Shown here: positions 24,365 to 35,489 of the stretch, piece by piece | Layout of the letters: each line of letters begins with the position of its first letter | How positions within the stretch are numbered: position 1 is the stretch's first letter | NCBI GenBank assembly: GCA_028671895.1 | Contig: JAPMAC010000210.1 | Span: forward strand, 372,001 to 436,000 | Source: Oenanthe sinensis | Taxonomy: Eukaryota > Streptophyta > Magnoliopsida > Apiales > Apiaceae | Direction: 5' to 3' | DNA length: 64,000 nucleotides | Made by a program: the position numbers and the translations under genes | Notes under the pieces: model-generated | What the model was told of the DNA's origin: nothing | The model's input: only the letters and a program-made list of their open reading frames with translations | Database searches by the model: none

Positions 24365-27023
24365 ATGATAAACACAAACAATTTCTCTATGCGATCAGTT
24401 CTTGAGAAGGACAAGTTGACGAGAATATATTTCCTTGACTGACATAGGAGCTTGATGATCGTCCTCAACTACCACGATGTTAGTCAAATCTCTTCCCCTG
24501 CTCTTAAAGTTGAGAATGTAACATGTGCAAATCATAGTGCTTATTGGAAGCAAATTGATGTTGCGACTGATGTTTCATGTCTCATGCTCGCAAATATGTG
24601 TGCTGAGCTTAAGAAGCAACAGGAGCATATAGATGCTTATGAGACGATTGAGCACAAGATATATTTGAAAATAAAAGGGCACTATACACTTACAAGTAGG
24701 GAGAGTGAGACCCGGTTACACCACATGTTCTAAAGATTATAAGGTATAATTAGTACCTTTGATATTTTGGGTTTCCAGATTGGTCTGGAGACTTAGTTAG
24801 ATTTGATCTTACAATCCTTGGACAAATATTATTCTTAGTTTGTTATGAACAATAAAATGAATAAGATTGGTAAAACACCCATTGAGTTGCCAAGCATGTT
24901 GAGAACTGCGGAAAGCAATATGATAAATGCATGAACTACTACTATATTGATGGTAAACATAGGGAATGCAAAAGGGAAAGGAAAATGGAAAGGCAAGGAG
25001 AAGATTTGATCTAGTTCCATTGTCAAACCAAAGTCCAATCCCTAAAGTAGACTCTAAAGTCTGAATGAGGTGTTGATAAAGAAGACGATTGTCGCTTCTG
25101 TGGAAAATTGGGAGACTGGAAATTAAACTGTCATGCTTATTTGGAAGATCTGAAAAAGATGATCAATAAGGGTCAAGCTTCAGGTATCGGGTTGGAATTG
25201 GAGTAAAAGTAGTTACTCTGGTTAGAGGAACTCGTTACTTAACTTTTAGCCTATAAGGAAAATTTAGAACTTGATAATTGTTATAACGTGCTTGCAATTG
25301 GCAAAGACATTATTTCAGTTTCTTGTTTGGACAAGAAAGGCTTTTTCATTTTAATTAAATAATAATAGTTATTTATTCTATTTTGATGATGAGACTTATA
25401 ATGTTGCACAACTAATTAACAATTTATATGTTCTAAAGTGACTCAAATCAAATATTACTTTTGGCACTGTTGTTGAGGCCATATTAATGAGAAACACATT
25501 TCCAGAATACATAAGGATGCATTCATTGATAAGTTTGATTATGAATTATACAAAAGGATGCGAATCTTGGTTTATTTGGAAAAATGACTAAAGCTCCTTT
25601 TACCGGACATGGTGAAGGGGTCATTGAACGGGTATGACTTATACATAGTGATGTATGTGATCATATGTGTACGATGACAAAAGGTCGATTTTATTAACTT
25701 CATAAAATTTACTAATTATTTTAGTGGATACGGATATATGTATCTTTTGAAGAACTAATCTGAATCATTTGAAAAGTTTAAAGACTATAAAGATGAAGTA
25801 GAAAATATCAAAGAAAAGTTTTTTTGATAGGAGGGATCACATCTTGTTGGACATGGTGCGATCAATGTTGAGTCAAGGAATCTTCCAATTAGTTTCTAGG
25901 GTTGCACCCTGTAAACGGCTCCACATACACTTAACCGTGTTCCTACTAAAACGGTTCAAAAGACTCCTTATGAGATATGGACTGAGAAACGTCACGGCAT
26001 GACATTTATGAAAATTTAGGGATGTGAAGCGTTTGTGAAACGTCTAATCTCTGACAAGCTAGGACCAAAATCAGACAAATATAATTTTTTGGGATACCCA
26101 ACTGAAACAAGGGGTTATTCTTTCTATAATCCTTCCGAGAACAAAGTTTTTGTTGCTTGAACTGCTATGTTCCTTGAGAGGGTTGCTCTCTAAGAAAGAC
26201 AGTGGGAGGATAATAGATCTCGATGAAGTTCGAGACCCACATGATAACATTGAACTAATAGAGGAACCTAAGCAAAATGTACAAGAAGTTTTGTGGGAGC
26301 CATGTGACATTCATAGTATTATATGTTGATGATATATTACTGTGGTTGAGAAATAATTTCTCAATGAAAGACTTAGGCGATGCGACCTATATATTAGGGA
26401 TCAGGATCTATAGAGATAGATCAAGGAGATTGATCGGCCTAAGTTAGAGTACATACATTGACAAAGTTTTACATCGATTTCGAATGCGAAGAGGCTAAAA
26501 TGGATATGTCCCAATGTCTCATGGGATAGTGATCTCAAAATAAAATTTGTCTTAAATTATTGGATGATAAGGACCGCATGAATAAAGTTTCATATGCGTC
26601 AACAATTGGTTTTATAATGTGTGCAATGATATGTACTCGTTCTGATGTCTCGTATACTTTAGGCATGACGAGTAGATACCGGTCTAATCCAGGTGAAGGT
26701 CACTGGACGGCAGTCAAGAATATTCTTAAGTACTTGAAGAGGACTAAAGATTTATTCTTGTTATATGGAGGAGATGTGAAGCTAGTTGTAAGAGGTTTCA
26801 ATGATGTTGGTTTCTAGACAGACAACGATGATTTAATGTTTCTGTCTGACTTTGTGTTTTATCTATTTTTATTGAGATGTTATATGCTGGAATGGTTCAC
26901 AGCAGAGACAGTTGTTGATTCTACAATAGAGCCTGAGTATATTGATGCTTGCGAAGCAGCCAAGGAGGCTGTTTGGGCATGTACTTAGGAGATATCACCT
27001 AATTAATGAGATTAATGATCAAG

Positions 27024-27081
<58 letters not shown>

Positions 27082-27194
27082 AAGTGCATACTAATAATAA
27101 TATTGCAGACCCACTGACTAAGGCTTTGTCGCAGCAGAAGCACGAAAGTCACACTAGTTCCATGAGTATTGGATACTTGGGTAATTGGCTCTAG
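24365..27194 (+). pseudogene. Copia family 3 gag-pol remnant, plus copy
   Basis: The ATG at 24365-24367 opens 25 codons and is stopped by TGA at 24440-24442, the same place as in the minus copy. Gag continues to about 24733. A zinc-knuckle trace at about 25087-25130 keeps three Cys but has Asp for His. Integrase traces follow to about 26290. Most RT is then deleted: sequence jumps at about 26285 to just before the YVDD region. RT/RNase H traces continue at 26560-26817 and 27080-27194. A 52-bp AT run interrupts RNase H at 27027. It is non-functional, with many stops and frameshifts. Confidence 0.85.
27027..27078. repeat. (AT)26 microsatellite inside RNase H remnant
   Basis: There are 52 bases of pure AT where the minus copy has about 12 bases (ATATACATATAT). 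The added 40 bases shift the reading frame within the GD-IHICK block. Confidence 0.95.
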
Positions 27195-27195
27195 T

Positions 27196-27208
27196 GCAAG
27201 TGGGAGAT
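27196..27208 (+). other. Family 3 polypurine tract, plus copy
   Basis: GCAAGTGGGAGAT lies directly before the LTR start TGTTATTAATT. Confidence 0.75.
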
Positions 27209-28760
27209 TGTTATTAATTGTGCTCTAGAGACAATACTTTTTATATTTTAAAGAAAATATTTATTATTAAGGATTATGTTTTATTGATTATTATTTATTT
27301 ATTATGGTTTATTTACTGCGTAATAAATTGAAAGCATAATAAATGTCCTTAGAATTTTGATACGTATTATATATCTTTAAGTATGTGACTTAAAAATGAG
27401 ATTATATGAATAATATCTTATTCCTAAAATTCCCTAGTTGAGTATTATTATTTAAGGACAATAATAATGCACAAAGACTAGTATGTTTCTTGACAGATGA
27501 CCACATCTCATTGGTCATAGATATGGTGATACTAAAGTGAAGAACATAAGTGCATGTCTCAATGCATGGCACTGGAATGACCAGCCATGAGATTCTACAT
27601 GTTAAATAAGTGTCATAAGTAATTCTCACTGTGATAATGGTGTAATGATCCTTAGACCTGAAATCATTATATTTCTATATGAGAATTAATATACTTTAAT
27701 TACATTAAAAGTTACCTTTAACCGGGTGATGATAAAAATGGACATTGGTTATATTATGAATCGTATGAGAAATATGAATGATCTAGATGAGATTTAATCC
27801 TCCTAATTTTAGGAGTGATATTATTGGCCTCTTGTTTGAGTGAGATTATGAAATGCACGGCCGTGCTCAAATGTTGATTTGATTTTAATAGTCTACTCAT
27901 CGATCAAGAAAATAAAGATTAAATTATGAAGAGGATGACACGAGACATGCCTTGAGTTTAATCTATAATATCAAGATTAAAGGGATTATATTACATGGAA
28001 CATTATTCACGAAAGGCTTAATCGAATCACTGATTTATTATTATTACTTTGGTAGCAATGATGTATTACTAGATGCCGCTCATTGTTTACAATTTTAATT
28101 AGATATTAAAATTGTTGCCAACGTAATAATAACCTACAGGGTCACACACAAAGAACGCTTGAAGGAGAAATAATTTAAATTGTGAATTTAAATTAAATAA
28201 GTAATTTATTTTATTTATGATATTAATTAAGTATGACTTAATTAATTATATAAATGGAATAAATGAATTATTTAAACTAATTCCAAAATTAATAATTAAT
28301 TAATTAAGTGAGACTTAATTAAATAATTTAGAATTTTGGATTTGTATTAATTATAATTGGATTATAATTAGAAAACTTATTCCTCTCTCTATATAATATC
28401 TTTATGGGCTGATTTAATTTGAGAGAGACAGATTTTTACTAAAACCCTAGCCGTTTTGAGAAAAGAGGAAGATAGAGAGAGAGAGAAGCAGTTTTCGGGT
28501 GCTAGTACACATCAATCCTTCATGAAAAGTGTTCGTGTGGATACCGCAGAGCGTAGATCGCGAGAGCGGGATACGTGGTGATTAAATAAGCTTTGGACCT
28601 CCATTAATCTTCCCTTAATGAACTGTTAAAGCTTCTAATGGTATTTATTCTTTATCTCCGAATTAAATCTTTTGTTTTCGCATGGATCCTGCGGAGAGTT
28701 TCACTATTTTGATTTATTTTTGACATTTATTCCGCTACGTTTGTGCTTCGAAACCCTTCA
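27209..28760 (+). repeat. Copia family 3, 3' LTR of plus copy (1552 bp)
   Basis: This LTR is inverted relative to 5180-6718 and diverged from it by several percent by eye. The TATA-like CTATATAAT is at about 28388, followed by an AG-rich stretch and the U5 inverted pair. It ends CCCTTCA at 28760. Confidence 0.88.
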
Positions 28761-29127
28761 TAAATATGGGTGAACTCTAACATGAAAATATAACTTAGAA
28801 AAGGAAATATATCTTCTTGCAAGATTCTCCATTGGAGAGGTTTCCCATTAAATCATAGGAAATGAAGGTATTGCCAAGGTTTTCACATATGCCTTCTCTA
28901 TCAATAGTCTCTGAAGATTTCACATTATACATCTACCAACGTAAGGAGATCCATCCATCTTGGCATAACCGTCTCAAGCAAACGCTCCAATTTTTAACTT
29001 ATTCATTGGTACTATATCCAATAGTCCAACATGAACTCTACATGAGCTCAAATGTCCTCACATAATTATACACAATCCTACACACTCTCGTTTCTAGTTT
29101 ACTATAACCTCAGCTCTGATACCATTC
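28761..29127 (-). mobile_element. Gypsy A internal region, PBS-side part
   Basis: It matches 35123-35489. Together with 4351-5179 it rebuilds the internal region except for the bases equivalent to 34957-35122 (166 bp), which are missing at the insertion site. The primer-binding site is at 29111-29124 (TGGTATCAGAGCTG on the minus strand), a perfect match to the tRNA-iMet complement. Confidence 0.82.
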
Positions 29128-32100
29128 TATAAAGCCCCCAAATCCGGGGTCATGGATCTTGTCGTCACTGCAGAAATTCTCAATATAAAACCATTTGTTG
29201 TAACTCAACAACTGGGGAAAAAAAACTCGTGCGACCCCAACTCTCAAGAATCTTTTAGGCTATAGGGCTAGAATCAAGAATCCAAAGTCATACATCAATT
29301 ATTAAAAACCCTAACAAAATCAAATCACACTTGTGACCCCTTCCATAAAGTCCTCAAAATTAAATTTTTAGAAACAATTTCCCAATTACCACAAATTACT
29401 ACAATCAGTCTCTGTTTACACAAATTTTATAAAACTAGTATAACTTCGATAAGAAGTATATTATCTACCAATAATATTCTATACAAGATAATATTTATTA
29501 CATATCAACTTATAATTAATTCTTACACCAAATCTAGATAATCTGAACCAAATCCTCTTCATCATGGCATCTTGCCTTCTTCTTCCAAACTATGCGGATA
29601 AGTCTCGTCAAGCTACCTTTCACTATAGGGTTACAATTTGAAGTAATGCAATCCATCTGATCTGGTTGTTGTGTTTGGAAAATTTCAAAACAAAGCAAGA
29701 ATGAGCTACTGTAGCCCAACAATAACTCCAGTCATAAAAGTAGTTAAAATAATTTATAAAATTTTAACTCAATATAAAAGACAGTTTCAGGAACTGAAAT
29801 TTATAATACACCACAAGGTTGAAAAGTAAGCAATTCTAGATATTGGTAAGCACACCAAAAAAGTACTAAAGCTCTCATCAACACTATCGATAACTTACCA
29901 TGATGGCATCAGTTACAGTGTTACCATTAATTTAAGAATTAATAAGAAAGAAGTTCAACATATCACGAAAAGAACAATCAACGTTCAACAGTTCTCATTA
30001 ACACTAAAGGTAACTTAGAACCTTGGCTTTCGTTATAGTGCAAGAATAGTGAAAATTCAGCAGTTCCCATTAACACTATTGGTAACTTAGCACATTGGCT
30101 TTCGTTATAGTGTAAGAATAATGAAAGTTCAACAGTTCTCATTTATACTATCGGTAACTTAGCACCTTGGCTTTCGTTATAGTGTAAGAACAATGAAAGT
30201 ATAGCAATTCCCATTAACATTATTGGTAACTTAACACATTGGCTTTCATTATAGTGTAAGAACAATGAAAGTTTAACAATTCCCATTAACGTTATCGGTA
30301 ACTTAGCACCTAGGCTTTTATTAAGTGTTAATGTCAAATTCCAATTGGAAAGAATGGACTTTCATTGGAGTAATTTATGGTGACAATGTATGTCGGTGAT
30401 CAGTTGCCCACAATTGCCTCTCCGAGGGACATCTCTGTTTTTCTACTCTTCTACTAGTAGTGGATGATCCGCCGAAAGGCCTCAACCTGACCGCATTCAG
30501 GCCAAAGTATACTTGATGGCATACCCATCTAGCATCTCTTACACTTCGTACATATTATGCGTCGTGCAAGCACGTCGACTTTCACCAATACTCAAGTTCG
30601 ATTGAATAATTTGTTTGGAAGGAAATTGAATTTAGTCCAAAAGCACATCTGATTCTCTTCTCATATTTCAACACCAGATGATTGATTAACTCCCAGAATT
30701 ATGAGGATGTAATCTTAGATGCACATGTTGACTTATAGTCAAATAATCTCTTTTTGCTCAAATATTTCTCACACAAGAAGTTTTCAAAATCACACGACCA
30801 GAGAGTTGTTTTAAAATCACCAAAATTCTCCGAATGATTATTGGATAGCTAAATCATTTTCAAAAGATTTTAGATCCATTTTGAATAACTCTAAATAATT
30901 TCCTGAAGGTTAAGTAATTATTTGAAAAATATTTAACCTCTCATTATAAATATTTTAATAAATAAATAAACTTTAAAGATTTAATGGATATTTAATAAAA
31001 TATTTCTTTAGTATTTGATAATATCAAAAACATTTCTGAAGAAAAGGTCTCCAAACTCTGTTGACAAACTTTCAGAAACTCACATACTAACTCCCGGTCA
31101 AAACCTCGAACACGAACTCTGAAACACAACTTTTAGAACACTCCTCATTCTCTACTTATACACACTCTAACTTTATAAGATTCAGAGTTGATAAGTAATC
31201 ACAAGTAATGAATAGTAACAACACAAACATATATGTATATTTGTAAGAAAGTAAATTCCATAACACAACAAAACCTCTTTATGAACAATAAACGTCAAAA
31301 GGTAAAAACATTCGAAAACTTGCATAAACATGATTCAAATACTCTTATACAGAATAAAAGTACGGAGTTAGAAAACTTTCCTTTGGTCCTTAGAAATGAA
31401 GCAAAAATTCTAATTAATTCTCCTTCGATCGCAATAGGTACAGATCTTCTCTCGTCACATGATGTCTCATTACTCCAACTTGATTATGTTTTAGCGGAAC
31501 AGAAACATATGTCAACTCAATTTCATACCTCAATCAAACACAATCCGACTATATTTTGGTTATTAAGACCCAACATCAAACCCCACCCAACTAATCCCCA
31601 TTAGGAAACCCACAACTTCTTATTACAAATTTGGTTTATCAATTATACCTCACAACTTCCATTTAAAACTATTCCTTGATATTGTCTCATATATAGATGG
31701 TCATATCCTTTAGTCAGGCTACTTTATTTAACACTTAAATATATCATTTATTAAACTTAAGCGAACCAATTTTCTACAGAAAATTGGGCATGACCTATTC
31801 ATAAAATGAACATTGCCCAATGTAAAAACACCTCAAGTACAATCTCAAATTAATCCCAAAATATTCACAACAATCCACAATTCATTTCAATACCCAACAC
31901 TTTCTCCGACAACAATTCATCTTTCATTTTTAACTATTTCCTCTTTGAAATCATAAGTTAAAATATTAACCACCAATTTAATTAATATCAAATTTGGTAC
32001 ACAACTAGACAAGACCGAAACAAACAACTTTCATTCTTTGACCAACTTCAATTAAGGTTTTTAACCCTTTCAAAATAACATCCCAAAATAGGGCAATAAT

Positions 32101-34123
32101 TTTAGAAACAAAAATGCTATTGTGCACCTTTACTCCAACATTTTTAATAAATTGAAAATTAATCGTTTTGCTACAAATTTTGGCCGATATCTTCATGCAT
32201 ATATGGTAAAGTTTCCATAAAATTTTCACATCCATCCCAGAAATGTATCTTGGGTACAAACTGGCTCAAACTTAGGCACATGATGAGATTATTCCTTAAA
32301 GTTTCTTAATAAATCAGATTTTGATCCTTTTAATCTAAAACTTTTTTCTAGATCATCCCATATGACTCTAGTATTTTTAAATAAGAGTTTCAGAGTTTAT
32401 TAAGCCCCTAGATAGTCCAATCATAGCCTCAAAGTTAGACAAAAATAAAAATTTTACTTTCTGTGCTACCGTTACTAAATCATTCATAACTTTTGACTCG
32501 TAACTCCGAATGATGTGAACTTAGTGCATAAATGATCTACAATCCAACCATGTCATCTATCTGCTGATACCAGAGGAAAATTTCTCTCAAAATTTCTATA
32601 CAGTGGGCAGCAGTAATAAAATGGGCATGGTAATGATTGTAAATTTATCGTTTACCATTTTTATTCTACACCAAAATTAACTTCAATCAATCCCAAACTC
32701 CACATTCAACATTATACTACATAACACAACATTCTCAAATCATCCAACCAACTCAAGTTTATGAAATGAGTTTATAAATTATTAACCAAACACATGCATC
32801 CATGGCTTTACATGCTTAAACAATGCTACCCATAGCCTAAATAACTATTAACAATCATTAATCAAGCTAAAGGAAACCTTAAATCAAATAAACAAAATTT
32901 TGAATTTTGAAAATCACTATTTATCATCACTTTCAACTCAAGAAATGAACATACTAGGGAGTGTGGGTATGAGAGATGTTACCCTAATTAAGTAGAGCTC
33001 AAATGGACCTTTCTTTTAAGCTAAAGAACATCATAATCCATGGAAGCTAGCTAGTTCTTTCTTCCTCAAAAATATTCTGCCGAATGGAGCTTGAAAGGGA
33101 GAGAGATTTACTTGAATCCTTTCTCTTCTTCCTCTTCCTTTCTCCATATCTTCTCTCTTTTTCTCTCTTCTCTCTCTCTTTTCTTTTCTCCCTTTTCTCT
33201 CTCTTTTCTTTACTCTCTTCTATCTCTTTTCTTTGCAATCGGCAACATCATAAAGAATAAGGGGAGGGGCTGATTTTATTAGGTTAACCATAGTTGTGTG
33301 GTTAAAAACTAGCTTGGGTGGAAGCTTGCAGCTCACATAAATAAAATGCTTGCTTTATTCCTCATTTTTGCTACTACATACGGCTAAACCATATTTTGAG
33401 CTAGAAATTCTTTTTTGTAAAAATTAAATTTCTAATTTAATTACATACTAGGATATGTTTGAAGATTTATGGAAAAAGAATTATAATTAAATCTAAATTT
33501 TCCTAATTGATATGTATTTTACAAATCATTAAATCGTTTAATAATTTTGAGAATAAAATCCATTTTAAAAATAAATAAGAATGAGAATAGAAATATTCAT
33601 GGACTGAAATTATATTTATAAATATGTAATCTCATTCTTAAAAATATCTCAAAACTATTATAAGAGACAAATCAAAATTAATTGATCCCCCCCCCCCCCC
33701 GGCCCCGCCCCCGCCCCCGCCCCCGCCCCGATTTGAATGAAATATATTTAAATTTTATTCAACCACCATTTTATAAAAATTAAAATCTCAATCTCTACAA
33801 ATTTTATTAGAAATCCTTAAATAAAATTTGAAAGATTTTTTGAGACAATTTTATAACCCTCCAATATTTAAATAAATATTTTTCACCATTTAAATAAATA
33901 AACTTTTTACCCGAATAAAATACAGACTCAAGATACAAACTCGATCAGTAACATTTTTAAACAAACCCAATTTCTCTGAACCAGGAATTAAGTAAATAAA
34001 TAATATGTGAAATCCATCCAACTAGAATAAAATATTAAAAATTTTATTCCTCCAATATTTCAAAAAATTAATAATTATTTAAATAATAATAAAAATTAAA
34101 TTATGAACACCTGGATTGTTATA
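29128..34123 (-). repeat. Gypsy family A LTR, copy 2 (complete, 4996 bp)
   Basis: It is bounded on the left by a primer-binding site and on the right by a polypurine tract, so it acts as 5' LTR of one internal region and 3' LTR of the next. It starts TATAAAGCCCCCAAATCCGG (copy 3 has TGTAACGCTCCC) and ends GGATTGTTATA. It contains the 72-bp tandem array at about 30000-30310, a CT-rich tract at 33115-33230 and a C-rich tract at 33687-33730. No conserved ORF is present. Confidence 0.88.
33687..33730 (-). repeat. G-rich tract on minus strand (quadruplex-like)
   Basis: A run of 14 C is followed by CCCCG/CCCCCG units. The minus strand therefore has six or more G runs of four or more. At the same place LTR copy 1 has only a run of six C at about 3950. 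Confidence 0.9.
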
Positions 34124-35489
34124 GTCTACCCACCTTATAAGGATTTTGTCCTCGGAATCAACTAAGGAATTTACAAGGTTCCCTCTTCCAACTTTCTATT
34201 ACTGATACATAAGTTGACTTAACAACTTACTAGTTTCTCTTAAAACGTTTCTCTAAAACCTTGAATTAAATCTAGGATTTCAACCTACACCATTGTTACT
34301 AGAGTTCTACGTGCGCCATGAGCCTTCGTCGGGCTAGTCAAATTCTCAATTGAATAACACTCTATGATAGGAAGAAAACAAGCTAACTCAGTTACTTTGT
34401 CCACCAACACTCTACTTGTATCATGATCCTCTTTTGTTCTCGGTAATCTCACCACAATTCTCAATTCCTATTAGTTAAGTTAACTCATTACGATCTGGTT
34501 GGCATACCTTCAAAACATTCAGAGATTTCAAGAATCATAGAAATTTGAAGAGAAAAGATTCCATATCAACTAGGTGTCACACCATTGTAGTGATAAGATT
34601 ATGAGTTTTAAAGTAGCCATCATTTTAAAATAAAAAGAATGACTGAGAGATCAATATGATCAAAAGAACTCAACGTTGCATGCCTTATTAAGACACTCAC
34701 AAGTAAATGGGTGTTTCCCCTTCTTATGATGTACAACTCACAAGCGATGACGTCCCATCAAACTTCTATCACACAGATAGATAGTCCTTGTGTCCCCTAT
34801 ATATAAATAGGGTTGTTCTTCTCAGTTGGAGTAAATAAGTATGAAATGAATTCAAAATCAGACTAATAAAATTTGTCTTTTGATAATTGATTCTTTAAAG
34901 CACACATTGGAATAAAACTGAACGAACTCCAAAGGTGTTATTTCCAGAGAAAAGGATAACAAGAAAAGAATGTATTGGTACACAATAAGCAAGTGAGGAA
35001 TATATTGCAAAAAGTGTTATCCACCACTTGGACAAAAATGGAAGTTCAAGTATCACAAACTCGACCGGACCTCAGAAATTTGAAAGTAAGAATAATAACA
35101 GCCTTTGACACAATTGAATACCCAAATACGGGTGAACTCTTACATCAAAATATAACTTAAAAGAGGAAATATATATTCTTGCAAGAGTCTCCCTTGGGGA
35201 AGTTTCCCAATAAATCATAGGAAATGAAGGTGTTGCCAAGGTCTTCACATATGCCTTCTCTATCAATAGTATCTGAAGATTCCATATTAGACATCTACAA
35301 CCGTAAGGAGTTCTATCCATCTTGGCACAACCGTCTCAAGCAAACGCTCCAATTTTTAACTTATTCATTGGTATTATATCTAATAGTACAACATGAACTC
35401 TACATGACCTCAAACGTCCTCACATAACTATACACAATCCTACACACTCTCGTTTCTAGTTTACTATAACCTCAGCTCTGATGTCATTC
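34124..35489 (-). mobile_element. Gypsy A internal region, uninterrupted copy (1366 bp)
   Basis: This is the whole internal domain between two LTRs: polypurine tract on the left (minus strand AAGGTGGGTAGAC) and primer-binding site on the right at 35473-35486 (one or two changes from tRNA-iMet complement). ORFs in it are short and show no gag, protease or pol motif. A non-autonomous element of the LARD type, with very long LTRs and a short non-coding interior, fits. A plus-strand TATAAATAGGG motif is at about 34803-34813. Confidence 0.82.

Larger units (their letters stand above)
22411..28760 (+). mobile_element. Copia family 3, plus-strand copy lacking 5' end
   Basis: This older copy of family 3 lies head to head with the minus copy. 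It starts inside the leader, at the base equivalent to 21039, so its 5' LTR, primer-binding site and first roughly 186 leader bases are missing. It continues through leader, gag-pol remnant, polypurine tract and the 3' LTR 27209-28760. It differs from the minus copy by several percent, so the two are not sister copies. Its right flank is gypsy internal DNA. Confidence 0.87.

Noticed and set aside
27216..28760. Separate solo LTR
   Set aside because: A polypurine tract and RNase H tail directly precede it, so it is the 3' LTR of the plus-strand family 3 copy.
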